DNA of 64,000 nucleotides from Bryopsis sp. KO-2023 (lineage: Eukaryota > Chlorophyta > Ulvophyceae > Bryopsidales > Bryopsidaceae): contig BSYQ01000004.1 of the NCBI GenBank assembly GCA_030272585.1, positions 868,001 through 932,000 on the forward strand. The letters are read 5' to 3'. The position numbers were made by a program, and so were the translations under genes. Shown one piece after another: positions 1 to 11,980 of this stretch. Each line of letters opens with the position of its first letter. The stretch's first letter is position 1. The notes under the pieces are model-generated. The model was not told the origin of the DNA. It made no database searches and saw nothing but the letters and a program-made list of their open reading frames with translations.

Positions 1-1
1 G

Positions 2-874
2 GAGCCATCTACAACCCCACCAACTCCTCCGCCCCCAGCTGATGATAATGATGCATCAGGAGGAAATTCTATCAAATTTCTGAAAGCTGCTGTAGATGGG
101 GACATTGAAGTTGTGAAACAGGAGGTAGAGAATGGGGTTGATCTTGAAGCAAAAGGATCTTCTGGAGCAACAGCTCTTCTGTATGCTGCGCAGAATGGTC
201 ATCCAGACATAATTCTTTTTTTAATCGAGAATGGTGCGGATATTGAGGCTACTACTGATGGTGGTCACAATGCGCTCGATTGGGGAGGATTTCATGGGCA
301 CACCGAGGTCTTGCAAGTTTTGATTGATGAAGGAATGGACATTGATGAGAGCAGCAGTGGGGCAACTCCTCTTTACTCAGCGGCAGAAGGTGGTCAGTTG
401 AACACTGTACAGTTCTTTCTGGACAATGGAGCTGAAATTGATGCCCCTTTTTCAAGAACTGGAGGAACGCCCCTTGCCATCGCTGGAGAGGAAGGGCATC
501 TGGCTGTGGTTGAAGAGCTCATCTCCAGAGGGGCAGATGTAAATGCAAGGAATGATGACGGAAGTACAGTGCTCATCACGATCCCGAGGAACAGTGAAAG
601 AGCCGAGGTTATCTTTGCACTGATTGATGCTGGTGCTGAGATCGATGCAACAGACCCCAATGGAAATACTGCTCTACACTATGCAACCTATTTTGGTCGA
701 AAATCGAATGTTGAGGCCCTCTTGAGCCGAGAAGCTGACACAACAATTGTAAATAAGAAAGGAAACACGCCAAGAGATGAAGTGTGTCTTTGTTTTCTGG
801 ATAAAGATAGCTCTTTTTGTGATTCTGAACAATGTGAAAATGGGGCTGATGAGATCCGTGGCCTCTTTGACTAG
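2..874 (+). CDS. Protease-ankyrin fusion, copy A (3' exon only)
   Basis: This is the last exon of the protease-ankyrin family described for copies B and C; the protease exons lie off the left edge. The frame is open from base 2. It starts with a Pro/Asp-rich linker (PPTPPPPADDND), then about six ankyrin repeats of 33 residues (motifs such as GATALLYAAQNGH and GNTALHYATYFG), and ends with a conserved tail containing CLCFLDKD and EQCENGADEIRGLFD before the TAG. The nearest paralogue is copy B at 4105-4869, nearly identical over the tail. Ankyrin repeats normally bind proteins; here they are inferred to sit behind a secreted protease. The fragment itself shows no damage. Confidence 0.8.
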   Translation, partial: EPSTTPPTPPPPADDNDASGGNSIKFLKAAVDGDIEVVKQEVENGVDLEAKGSSGATALLYAAQNGHPDIILFLIENGADIEATTDGGHNALDWGGFHGHTEVLQVLIDEGMDIDESSSGATPLYSAAEGGQLNTVQFFLDNGAEIDAPFSRTGGTPLAIAGEEGHLAVVEELISRGADVNARNDDGSTVLITIPRNSERAEVIFALIDAGAEIDATDPNGNTALHYATYFGRKSNVEALLSREADTTIVNKKGNTPRDEVCLCFLDKDSSFCDSEQCENGADEIRGLFD

Positions 875-2125
875 AAATGCTTTCTTGACCTGGGTGGGCA
901 GCTGAATCATTTGATCGTTCGAATTGCGGATAGGTGTTTGTTCCAACTTTGTTTTGTTTTTCAGTCATGAGGGTGTTTGTTTGTTTTTTGTGTTGGTTTT
1001 TTCTTTTTTCTTTTTTTTTTTTGCCCTGGGGGGGGCATACGAGGGCTTTGAGTTCGTAATCTGAGCTTCAGTTGCTCAGGGATTTTTGTCTGCAAGGGAT
1101 GCTGTGACAAAGACACATAAATTGACTGCAATTTTCAACGTGTAAAAATCTCGTGGTGGATTGATAAAGATTCACCAAGCAAGGTGTTCAGATTTGCATC
1201 CACTCCACAAATATTTTTTTACACGAGATGAGCTCTTTGTTGGTAGGGAAAACCTGGTGGTAAGAACTGAGATAAAAGAGAATTCTGGAAACGGAACCTT
1301 GTTAACAGTGGGGTCTTCAGCTTTCTCAAAAACAATAGGTAAAATATCGGCAGCTTTCCAAGCGCATTATGATCCATGTGCACTTACAATGCAATTGAAA
1401 GTTGAAAATTTCCACCCCCCAAAATTAAAAAACTATACGGGATGTTGGGCTGGGTGGTTACAGATATTGAGCTGGAGTTGCTTACTTTTCTTTTCACAGG
1501 GGCAGACAAATTTCGGGTAGCTCGTTTTCTTTTTGAATTGCAAGAGACATCGTCGGTATCTTCTTTCTATTTGAGTTCATTTGTTTTTTGGGATGATCTG
1601 TCTTTCTTCAATGAACCACTCAACCACACCACTAGTTCATCCCATCTCAACCATAGTCCTGCACTATGGACTATATAGTCTCAAGCGTGATGCCTAGTGT
1701 CTTACCTTGGTTTTCAGGTCTTGGTTGGGCCCCCAACCCTCAAAAACCCCCCAAATGGAACAAAAATCTCAAATCTTAAAACAAATATCTTATACTTCAT
1801 ATTTTTTTGCTCACATGTTATCATATATTTTTGTTCCAGCTTTGTTCACCTCGAGGTGAATTGGGAGCTCCCAATTCCACAGAAGAGCAGAGGCGCAGAG
1901 GCTCAGGGGCACTTGACTTTAAAACATATATGAAAATATATAGGAAAGAAGAACTGAACATACAACCCTTTCCAGATGCCGGAAACGTCCGAGACGATGG
2001 ATGCAGAGTCACATAGTTCACACTTCCATCGATTCTGGAAGGACACTGGTGGAGCAGCTGTGGATCCACTTCTGGAGGTTATGGCAAAGTCGTGTTACTT
2101 ATTTGTTTTTGAACTGTACAACATC
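875..2125. other. Intergenic, conserved 3' flank of the protease-ankyrin family
   Basis: No gene is visible. The first 270 bases recur after copies B (4870-5140) and C (8618-8880) and, inverted, beside copy D (about 28700-28951): a G/T homopolymer run, then a block containing cgtaatctgagctccagttg and atgctgtgaca. This is probably 3' UTR plus duplicated flank. The rest is AT-rich and unrecognised. Confidence 0.5.
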
Positions 2126-2228
2126 CCATCAATCATGATAACGTTCGTCCCTCGCGTCGGGCCGTGTGGGCTTTGAAGTAGTATTGAATAAGAAAATCCT
2201 AAGCTCAAAGGTAGGCCAAAGAGCAAAA
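2126..2228 (+). promoter_or_regulatory. Conserved upstream block of protease copy B
   Basis: The 103 bases before the ATG share ordered blocks with copies C and D: ccatcaatcat, then cgtccctcg, then gccgtgt and ctttgaa. The body of the upstream region elsewhere is less alike. It is probably core promoter plus 5' UTR. No classic TATA box is evident. Confidence 0.45.
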
Positions 2229-4869
2229 ATGCTTTTCTCGCTGCTGGTTTTGTGTTTTGCGGGGCTGAGCATCGCACCTCAAGTGAATGGCGGTAGGATC
2301 GCTCATCCAAGCGTTGGGACAAGGATTCCCGTTCGCACTTTCCAATCGACGATCGTGAGGAGGTTGTTGGGTGCTGCGATCAATCGAGGACGGCTGGCTG
2401 AGGTGACAAAGAGTCTGTAGGGAGAACACCCAATTCATGTCGATTCGTGTGAATGGCCTCGGGGCTCTTGGCTGGAATTGAATTTCCAAGGATTTATTTA
2501 CAGGAATCGGGCGACGGCGGCGGCGAATCACACATTGCAAGGGCACTGTTGCAAGAGGCGGAAGAGTTTTTTGTGGTAAGCACTAACCCCTCAATCCGTT
2601 GTCGTGTGAAATTCGTCTGTTCTTCAGCCGACGATTGTGTGCGTGCGCAGGGGGGGCGTGACGCCCCGAAAGACAGGTTTCCGTATGCATGCTCGCTGAG
2701 AGTGGATGGCACCCGAGTGCATGGCTGCGGTGGAGCGTTGATCGGCACCAAATGGGTGCTGACTGCGGCGCATTGCGTGACCGGTTCGGAATCTGTTGGT
2801 GCTACACCCATTGTGTACGTGGGTGCCTATGGAATCGAAGATCCTGCAAGCGCTGAGGTGAACTCCCTGTGCTCTCGTCCTGTCGGTACTCGTCGCAAAA
2901 AGTGCGGCCAACGAGGTAATTTTCAATTTGTGGAGTGCAGGTGATCAAGTCGGTGAATGTGTTCATCCACGAGGGTTGGACCGGCAACGCAAAAGATGGC
3001 AATGATATCGCCTTGCTATTGCTGGAAACGGAAGCAACAAAGACGTATCTCAGACTGCCCCACTCAACCCACGAGCCTGGAATCAGTCAAATTGTGATGG
3101 GGGTCGGATGGGGGAGGACTTCAAAACACGGATCTTTGCCAGCAGTCCTGCAGCTTGCCGATAAACTGGAATACGTTAGAAATAGCAACTGCCAAAATGT
3201 CTGGGATCAAGTCAAGGAGAGCATGCTGTGTGCCCATGCGAATTCGCAAACACCATGCCAAGGTTCATTCAGCTGACTTCGATTGCCCGAATTAAGCCAA
3301 TTTTTTTTTTTATTTAATTTTCTTGATCCATTTTTGGTACAGGGGATTCTGGAGGTCCCTTGGTGATCCCTGATACGGAGGGAAGATTTGAAAATGGCAA
3401 CCCAGGATTTGATTTGCTGGTTGGTCTGGTGTCTTTTGGACCAGATGATTGTGGAGAAAGTCAAAAAGGGAAAATAAAGCCAGGGGTGTTCACGAGGATC
3501 AGTTTTTTCCGCGGATGGATCGATGAAAAGATGGTGAGGATCTCAATCAACTAATGATTAATTCTTGAGGCTTTCAGATGTTTTGACCTTATGTTATGTA
3601 CTGTTTCTTGTGAAGGGCAAGGGCAGCACTGGAAGTGAAGTTTCCGGGAAAGCAGCACCAGAACCATCTGAATCACCTAGTGAGGGTGAGCCGGAGGAGG
3701 TATCCGAGAAAGCAGCACCAGAACCATCTGAATCAACCAGTGAGGGAGAGCCGGAAAAGGTGAATGTTACTCGGCTTCAAATTGGTAGTACATGTGTATT
3801 GAAGGCTCCTCCATGATCTATAAGATAACCTCTCAGAAGATCTTCCGAGGTTCTGGATACACAAAATGCGCATCAGTGTCCATCATGTCAATACAGGCCC
3901 TTCCAAAGAGGTCCACATTTCGATTTTGTCAGCCTTCACTTGTAAATCTGTGGAAAAAGAGCCACTCAGGACTGTGCTGAGATGCTGTAGGAGCAGGAGG
4001 AGCCATCTACACCTCCACCACCTTCCCCAGCTGATGGTGATAAACCATCAGGACGAAATTCTCTCATATTTCTGAAAGCCGCTATAGATGGGGACATTGA
4101 AGTTGTGAAACAGGAGGTAGAGAATGGGGTTGATCTTGAAGCAAAAGGATCTTCTGGAGCAACCGCTCTTCTGTATGCTGCCCAGAATGGTCATCCAGAC
4201 ATACTTCTTTTCTTGATCGAGAAAGGTGCGGATATTGAGGCTACAGATGATGGTGGTCACAATGCGCTGGAGTGGGGAGGATTTTTCGGGCATATCGAGG
4301 TCTTACAAGTTTTGATTGATCAAGGATTGAACATTGATGAGAGCAGCGAGACTGGAGCAACGCTTGTGTATTCAGCTGCGGAAGGTGGTCAGTTGAACAC
4401 TCTACAGTTCTTTCTGGACAATGGAGCTGATGTCGATGGTCGTTTATCGAGAACTGGAGCAACGCCCCTCGTCATTGCTGGAGAGGAAGGGCATCTGGCT
4501 GTGGTGGAAGAGCTCATCTCCAGAGGGGCAGATGTGAATTCAAAAACTGATGACGGAAGTACAGTGCTTATAACGGTCACAAGGAACGGTGAAAGAGCCG
4601 AGGTCATCTTTGCACTGATTGATGCTGGTGCTGAGATCGATGGAACAGACCTTAATGGAAATACTGCTCTACACTATGCAACCTATTTTGGTCGAAAATC
4701 GAATGTTGAGGCCCTCTTGAGCCGGGACGCTGACACAACAATTGTAAATAAGAAAGGAAACACGCCAAGAGATGAAGTGTGTCTTTGTTTTTTGGATAAA
4801 GATAGCTCTTTTTGTGATTCTGAACAGTGTGAAAATGGGGCTGATGAGATCCGTGGCCTCTTTGACTAG
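2229..4869 (+). CDS. Secreted trypsin-fold serine protease fused to ankyrin repeats, copy B
   Basis: Seven exons: 2229-2402, 2504-2575, 2651-2857, 2941-3262, 3343-3533, 3616-3759, 3991-4869, coding for 662 residues. All junctions are GT-AG and phases match copy C. Order: signal peptide (about 1-21), short propeptide, S1 family protease domain from residue 83 (VGGRDAP start), then two repeats of a 24-residue Ser/Glu/Pro linker, a Pro-rich linker, and about six ankyrin repeats with a Cys-containing tail. The triad is complete: His123 in TAAHC, Asp173 in NDIAL, Ser261 in GDSGGPL. The specificity residue (chymotrypsin position 189) is Thr, not Asp, so Arg/Lys preference is unlikely. No Arg/Lys precedes the VGG activation site. 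Predicted to enter the secretory pathway; substrate unknown. The start is supported by alignment with copies C and D. Confidence 0.85.
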
Positions 4870-5922
4870 AAATGCTTTCTTGACATGGGTGGGCAGCTGA
4901 ATCATTTGATCGTTCGGATAGGCTGTGTGCGGATAGGTATTTGTTCCAACTTTGTTTTCTTTCTCAGTCATGAGGGTGTTTGTTTTCCTTGTTTTTTTTG
5001 GGGGGGGGGGGATACGAGGGTTTTGAGTTCGTAATCTGAGCTCCAGTTGCTCAGGGGATTTTGACTACAAGGAATGCTGTGACAAAGAAAAACATAAAAA
5101 ATAAAAAATAGACTGCAATTTCATCGTGTAGAATTCTCGTCGTGAATGTTGTGTCCAGGTAAACTGATGAAAATCTACCAAGCGAGGTGTTCAGATTTAC
5201 ATCCACTTCACACATAATATTTCACACGAATTGAGCTTATAAAGCTTGTTATCAGGCAGGGGAAACCTGGTGGTGATCTTGCAAACTACATTTTGTTGTA
5301 TTTTGTGCAATAGATGCTTTTTACACTCGTCCGTTTTTACTTCCACAATCAATCAACCCGAAACCCAATACCTTGTCTATCCTCGATCAAAAGAAAAACA
5401 ATCAAACGACAAAGAGGATCGCTCCAAAAATCGAAGAAGATGATTTTGGAATGCATTTATGAAAAGACAACGAAGGATATTTTTGCTTAATTTTTTCTTC
5501 CTGTTTTATTTTTTTTTCATTGTTTCTGTTTTTTCTGTAGAGATTTCGAGATTGAAACTTCTACATTTCAATTTTTGGGGAAGTTTATGGGGGTTTTCCA
5601 GCCAGTGAAAACCCCTGACTGATCTTCATTGGAATCCATGGAACCTGAGATGATACATATCAAAAAATTGGTGAGTGCTTTTGGAAAGTGTTATCTTTCA
5701 TGCAAACATGTAGCCACTCAATCATTGCAAAGTGTGAAATGTATTTCCATCTAGAGTGTACGATGTCATCTGTTGAAAAAAAATAATGCAGTTTGACCTG
5801 TGAAAGCAAACAAACAAACAAACAAACAAACATCAACCTGTGAAAGCACCCCCAGGTAGGAACATCAACCTTGTGTGGAAAGTTGTGTTTGTGTGTGTGG
5901 AACATCATCGGCCGTGTAGCTT
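4870..5922. other. Intergenic region
   Basis: No gene is visible. It begins with the family's conserved 3' flank, continues AT-rich, and holds a short (CAAA)n tract near 5806-5832. Confidence 0.5.
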
Positions 5923-6038
5923 TCCATCAATCATATGATTATGCAGAACAACGCTCGTCCCTCGATCTTTTCTGCTTCGTGCCGTGTAAACTTTGAAGTA
6001 TTGAACAGGAAAATCTCAGACTTGACGAAAAAGCAAGA
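5923..6038 (+). promoter_or_regulatory. Conserved upstream block of protease copy C
   Basis: Carries the same ordered blocks as upstream of copies B and D (ccatcaatcat, cgtccctcgatctt, tgccgtgtaaactttga) directly before the ATG. Probably promoter and 5' UTR. Confidence 0.45.
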
Positions 6039-8617
6039 ATGCTTGTCAAGCTGCTGGCTCTGTGGTTTGCGGCGCTGACCATCGCACCCCCGGTGAGCGT
6101 TGGTTGCCTGCTTGCAGGAGCTTCCAAGGCTGCGATCCATCGGGGGGGGCTGCCTGAGGTAACGCGAAGTCTGATTTTGGGGAGCACCGGCGATCCGTGT
6201 GAATGGCCTGACCTCGAGAAAGGCTCTCGACTGGAATTTATCTTCCAAGGATCTGCCTACAGGATGCGGGCGACGGCGGCGGCGAATCACACATTGCAAG
6301 GGCACTGTTGCAAGAGGCGGAAGAGTTTTTTGTGGTGAGCACTGGCTCCTCAATCCGTTGTCGTGTGAAATTCACCGTTTCCCTCAGCCGACGATTGTGT
6401 GCGTGCGCAGGGGGGCTATGACGCCCCGAAAGACAGATTTCCGTATGCATGCTCGCTGAGAATAGACGGCACCCGGGTGCATGGCTGCGGCGGAGCGTTG
6501 ATCGGCACCAAATGGGTGCTGACTGCGGCGCATTGTGTGACCGGTTCGGAATCTGTTGGCCCCACACCAATCGTGTACGTGGGTGCCTATGAAACCCAAG
6601 ATCCTGCAGGCGCCGAGGTGAAATCCCTGTGCTCTTGTCCTATCCTGCTCGCGTCGAAAATTGCGGCCAACGAGGTAATCTTGTGGAGTGCAGGTGATCA
6701 AGTCGGTGGATGTGTTCATCCACGAGGGCTGGACCGGGAATGTGGACGACGGCAACGATATCGCCTTACTGTTGCTGGAAACGGAAGCAACAAAGACGTA
6801 TCTCAGACTGCCCCACTCAACTCACGAGCCTGGAATCAGTCAAATCGTGATGGGGGTCGGATGGGGGAGAATTTCAAAACACGGATCTTTGCCAGGAGTC
6901 CTTCAGCTTGCCGATAAACTGGAGTATGTCAGGAACAGCAATTGTCAAAATGTATGGAGCCAAGTCAAGGAGAGCATGCTGTGTGCCCATGCAAATTCCC
7001 AGGCACCATGCCAAGGTTTGGCTGATTCCAGTCAATTTTTTGGAGCCCTAATTTAGATTCCTCGACTGAGATTCACTTTCCATCTCTGCAGGTGATTCTG
7101 GAGGTCCTTTGGTGATCCCTGATACGGAGGGAAGATTTGAAAATGGCAACCCAGGATTTGACATTCTGGTGGGTCTGGTATCTTTTGGACCAGATGATTG
7201 CGGAGAGAGTGAAAAGGGAAAAATAAAGCCAGGGGTGTTCACGAGGATCAGTTTTTTCCGTGGATGGATCGATGAAAAGATGGTGAGGATCTCAATCAAC
7301 TAATGATGAATTCTTGAGGCTTTCAGATGTTCTGACCTTATGTTGTCTCTTTTTTAATTTTGAAGGGCAAGGGCAGCACTGGAAGTGAAGTTTCCGGGAA
7401 AGCAGCACCAGAACCATCTGAATCACCTAGTGAGGGTGAGCCGGAGGAGGTATCCGAGAAAGCAGCACCAGAACCTTCTGAATCACCCAGTGAGGGAGAG
7501 CCGGAAAAGGTGAATGTTACTCGGCTTCACATTAGTAGTGCATGTGTATTGAAGGCTTCTCCGTGATCTATAACATAACCTCTCAGAAGATCTTCCGAGG
7601 TTCTGGATACACAAAATGCGCATCAGTGTCTTCATCATGTCAATTCGAGCCCATCCAAAGAGCTCAACATTTCGATTTGTTTAGCCTTCACTTGTGAATC
7701 TATGGAAGAAGAGCCACTCAGGATTCTGTGCTGAGCTGATGTAGGAGCAGGAAAAGCCCCCATCTGAAAATCCCCCAGCTGTTGGTGATAAAGCATCAGG
7801 AGGAAATCCTCTCAAATTTCTGAAAGCTGCTAAGGATGGGGACATGGAACTTGTGAAACAGGAGGTGGAGAATGGGATCAATCTTGAAGCAAGAGGACTT
7901 GGTGGAAATACAGCTCTTCTGTATGCCGCCGAGAATGGGCATTCAGATATATTTTTGTTTTTGATTGAGAAAGGTGCAGACCTCCAGGCTACGGATGAGG
8001 TTGGTTATACAGCACTTCAGGCGGCAGGATTCAATGGGCGTATCGAGATCTTAGAAATTTTACTAGATCAAGGAATGGACATTGAAGAGAGAGGTGATAT
8101 TGGAGCAACTGCTCTATACACAGCAGCGGAAAACGATCAGTTGGATGCTGTCAAGTTTCTGTTGGAGAAAGGGGCTGACGTTGATGCTGAGTTTTCAAAA
8201 ACTGGAGCTACCCCCCTCGTCATTGCTGGAGAGAAAGGGCACATGAGTGTGGTGGAAGAGCTCATATCCAATGGAGCAGATGTAAATTCAAAGAGTCATG
8301 ATGGATTTACAGTGCTCATGTGGGTCGCAAGAAACAGCGAAAGAGCCGAGATTATCTCTGTACTGATCGATGCTGGTGCTGAGATCGATGCACAAGACCC
8401 TTTTGGAAATGTTGCTCTGGGTTATGCAGCCAATTTTGGTCACAAGAGCAACATTGAGGCCCTCTTGAGCCGAGGAGCTGACAAGACAATTGCAGATGAA
8501 GAAGGAGACACGCCAAGAGATGACGTCTGTCATTGTTTTCTGAGGAAAGATAAAGCCTTTTGTGATACTGAACAGTGTGAGAATGGGGCTGATGAAATCC
8601 GCGGCCTTTTGGACTAG
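6039..8617 (+). CDS. Secreted trypsin-fold serine protease fused to ankyrin repeats, copy C
   Basis: Seven exons: 6039-6158, 6263-6334, 6411-6617, 6694-7015, 7092-7282, 7366-7509, 7745-8617, coding for 642 residues. Signal peptide MLVKLLALWFAALTIA, short propeptide, S1 protease domain from about residue 65, two linker repeats (SEGEPE type), Pro-rich linker, about six ankyrin repeats and the EQCENGADEIRGLLD tail. Triad His105, Asp155, Ser243 is intact. Position 189 is Ala (SQAPCQGDSGG), which again argues against trypsin-like specificity. The ankyrin part has diverged more from A and B than the protease part. Inner exons 2-6 have the same lengths as copy B; exons 1 and 7 are shorter, which supports the splice model. 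Function inferred from fold only; secretion inferred from the leader. Confidence 0.85.
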
Positions 8618-9289
8618 AAATTCTTTCTTGGCGTAGGTGGGCAGTGGGGCAGTGAATCAGTTGATGGGCTGTGTGGGGTCATGTTTGTGCCAATATGCAA
8701 CTCAATGATCAAAGAGTTTTCTGTTTTGTTTTTTGTTTTTTTTTTGGGGGGGGGGTATGCAGGCGAGGGTTTTAAGTCCGTGATCTGAGCTCCAGTTGCT
8801 CAGGGGATTTGGTCTGCTGGGGATGCTGTGACAGACGAGAAATTTGCAGTAAATTTTTCACGTGTTGAAATCTCGTAGTGAACTGATCAAGATATTGGCA
8901 TTCTTTACCTTTACGCCTCCATTTGATCACTTGGTTGTTCGGGTATGGGACTATGTGTGATCACATTTAGAGCATCGACGATCATGGGTTCAACTGGTTC
9001 TTTTCTTAATACATCCATGAGCTATTTTTGGTTGTTTCTTGAAGAAGGGCTTATGGATCCACTTATTTTTTTAGTGTTCTTTTATTTTTGAAGAGGTAAT
9101 TGTTTGGTATTAGGTTGCGATAGGAGCAGAGCGGGTCCTCAGGCATTCGGGTCAGAACACCACACCCCTTCGATTAATTTTTCTTTTGACCGAGATACAA
9201 TCGAAGGGGGATTCGAAAGTGGCACCCAAAATCGAAACCAAAAAATAGAATGTCAAATTTACCTATCAAATCCTCATGACGGGACGGAT
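8618..9289. other. Intergenic region
   Basis: No gene is visible. It holds the conserved family 3' flank to about 8880, then AT-rich sequence with no recognised motif. Confidence 0.45.
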
Positions 9290-9920
9290 TTAAGGAAATG
9301 AGTAAATGCACTCTCTATCTATGATACACTCCAGCCAACCAGGTTTTTGAACAAGCAACTGAGAAGTGGTACACAAGTGGACATCTATACATCTATTTAT
9401 CAAAAGGAAAACATTCCTGCTTCTAGGTGCTAGTTTTCCACCGTCAATAAGCTTTGTTGTCTTTAAAGGCAATAAGATTAGATCTTCCAGACAAAGCAAC
9501 CGCCAAGAAAAAAGAAAACATAGTTATTATGACATCAATTTTAGGTGTATAACTTTTTCGTTGGAGAATTATGATGGAATCAGGGCGTCCTAATTCAAAA
9601 GCCTGCTGAAGAAACCGTAACAAGAGGTCGATTGTTGATTCGACTGCAACACCTTCATTTCGATTTTGGTATTGGTGAGGGATCAAACATGCTTTGCAAA
9701 ACCTTTCCCCATAAACAAACAGCTCGACCACATTCCGAAAAGAAATGAAGTGCATCTCTTGCACATGACACTTGGTCCACGTTTGTGAGGTTCTCTTCGA
9801 CCAAAACCCCAGGGAGAAGAAAGCACGAAACCATCAAGATCAAAACAATATTACAGACAGTTTAATTCACCCCCCCTAATTCCCCCCTTAAACAATGCTT
9901 TTCCCAACTCACACTTCACC
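9290..9920 (-). mobile_element. Decayed LINE-type fragment (left arm)
   Basis: Read on the minus strand, it contains a stretch resembling the C-terminal zinc-binding part of non-LTR retrotransposon polymerases: ALHFFSEC, ten residues, then LWGKVLQ, followed downstream by GRSNLIAFKD, which resembles the usual W..RN...F block. Frames are interrupted. The segment is an inverted copy of about 50640-51350, and a third, weaker copy lies at about 57200-57790. In all three places it follows ARM/U-box gene sequence. Confidence 0.4.
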
Positions 9921-11630
9921 ACACCACAAATTTCGTGATTCTACACAATATTTGATTAGTCACTGGTGGCTTGCACTTGTCTTTTTTGAATCGCGTCGTT
10001 GAGGTCAGCCATAAAGTCTGTGTCCCCATCCAAAGCAAAAAAGGGAGCCAACCCAAATCATTTTGGGAGCAAAAAAAACCCAATCTGCGCGACATTACAT
10101 TAACACCGACTTTGGCACAGCATCATCTTCAGTGTTTTTTCAAGGTATTGGGTGTGTCATCTTGCTTGTTCTGCCTGTTGATTGACAGCCACCTTTCGGT
10201 CAGTCCCAGCCGTCACCACTTGACTTTGGTTTGGATGGTCCACGCTTTCTCCTCTTGAACGTGTTCAGGTCCCAAATGATGCAACTGACATCCGAGCTAC
10301 AGCTGACACATTCATCGTCGGTGCTCTCTGTCATTTTTGTGCAGTTCCCCGATGGTCTGTCATGGATGCCACCATGTGTTGATTGTTTTGGAGAGACTCT
10401 CCAGACCCTGATCAATCTGAGAAATTGTTGATAGAATAATTCTCTTATCTTCAAATGCACTCCATAGATCTTTTTGATCGCCCCCTACCTACATTCGATC
10501 CCCTCAAAATCCCGTTCCACCCAGTGGCATTCCAGATTGGGCAGTTGAGGATTTCAGCACTTCACGGCAAGAAGTTGCATGTCAGACTCTGATGTCACTC
10601 ATTCCTGCTGTGGCACAGACCTTGCTGTATTGATAAGGGAAGGGCAAGTCGTCGATCTTGTCGGAATGGGCGCTCTGGAGAATCTCAGATGACACCCTGG
10701 AGAATCAAAATGCAGAAATTCAGCGGTCGAGCATGAAACACCAACAAAATCTTCATGTGAATCTTTGATTATTTCAACCTGGAACGAGTGGGACCATGTC
10801 AGTTGCGCAAAGTGGATAGCCAACATGAAGGTTTCAGCCGTGTCGTATTATTTGGAGGAGAACCGTCTTGAAAAAACAAATTGTAAGAAATGCAACAAAA
10901 TATGCTTTCAAGCACGGACTCCTGGACAATTATATCACACCAATGTAAGACACTTGTAGTTCACAGAAGTTGTTCAAGACATGCAGCATCCACATTTTCT
11001 CTCCTGTTTGGCCTGAATCCACAGCCTTCTGGCTCCTTTCCCCCAACAAATGGCCAGCCGACGCTCCCAAGATTCGAACGCATCGAACAACATTCTGTTC
11101 ACAGCAATGGATGCTGTTTCACTGGAGCGGAGGTCTTTCAAAGTTGATAGGGCCCAGAGGCGCCAGATGACCTCGCTTCAGAATTTCAATCAACAAATCT
11201 GTCCCATGCTCAGCATCGAAAGAATCTCTCCAAACCAGGGCAGCGTCGAACAATGATATCAAATCTTCAGGCACAGTCGCCTGCCAAAATTTAAGAATTG
11301 CCTGCACTCCAGAAGCTTCCCCCATCAAGAGCCCTCTGTTGCCCTGAGACCACGACTTCTCGCTTTTTGATTTGGTGGAACCATTTCTTGAATCTGACGC
11401 CAGTGCAAACAGGACTTGATGGAAAGAATGTCGCTCTTTTTCCTTTTGACAGAAGCACACACCACAAGCGTTCAAAAGGTTAGGGACGATTTACCCCAGC
11501 AGGCGACATGACGCTTTCAAACCCCTTGAAAACGAGCCCCCCGTTGGTTGTCTAGTTTTGCCGAAGGGGAAGAGCAAGTGACAAGAGACGAACACCCCGG
11601 AATCGAGACAGCAGTTGTCTCAGGAATCTT
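9921..11630 (-). pseudogene. ARM-repeat/U-box ligase pseudogene (left arm)
   Basis: Pieces of the intact gene at 52273-56895 occur in order on the minus strand. 11119-11475 matches its first exon (NRGLLMGEASGVQAIL and DLISLFDAALVWRDSFDA against GLLIQEGGMQVML and EALISLFDSGLDWRGAFDA). 10960-11100 matches the following ARM segment (RMLFDAFES against RMLFNVSES). About 9930-10030 matches the U-box in frameshifted form. 11540-11610 matches a block upstream of the right-arm copy. Frames are broken and internal exons cannot be traced, so this is decayed. About 10040-10590 is unrecognised and may be an insertion. Confidence 0.6.
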
Positions 11631-11788
11631 GTTAACACACAACATCAATACAAACTCTCACCCCCCGTGCTTCATCATTCTTGAATTGTTGGCAATGTTT
11701 GGCCCTGGAAGGGCAGTGTTATGGAGGCTCTTATATTTTCACCTGTTGCCGGCCTCTCACCTGTGGGAAAGAACATTGAGAACAGGTG

Positions 11789-11980
11789 TTAATATGAGCA
11801 GGGTTTTTTTTTCCCAGCGGAGTTGAGCGGCTCACGCGGTGGCTGCCACGCGACGTATCGTGTCAGCCGTTCTCTGGCTTGTTCCCTGATCGTGTGTCGG
11901 TCTTCGAGAAACCGTGCCAGCCTCTTCACGCCCGACACGGCCAGCAGTGTGACTCCAGTTATGAGGAGCGAGCGAAACAT
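11789..11980 (-). CDS. Small hypothetical membrane-anchored protein
   Basis: A 63-residue minus-strand frame beginning MFRSLLITGVTLLAVSG, a hydrophobic segment suited to a membrane anchor, then a basic helix (KRLARFLEDRHTIREQARE) and a Pro-rich end. It is more GC-rich than its surroundings, as real exons here tend to be. No homologue is recognised and no copy is seen in the opposite arm. It could equally be one exon of a longer gene or chance. Confidence 0.3.
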   Translation of the reverse strand: MFRSLLITGVTLLAVSGVKRLARFLEDRHTIREQARERLTRYVAWQPPREPLNSAGKKKPCSY

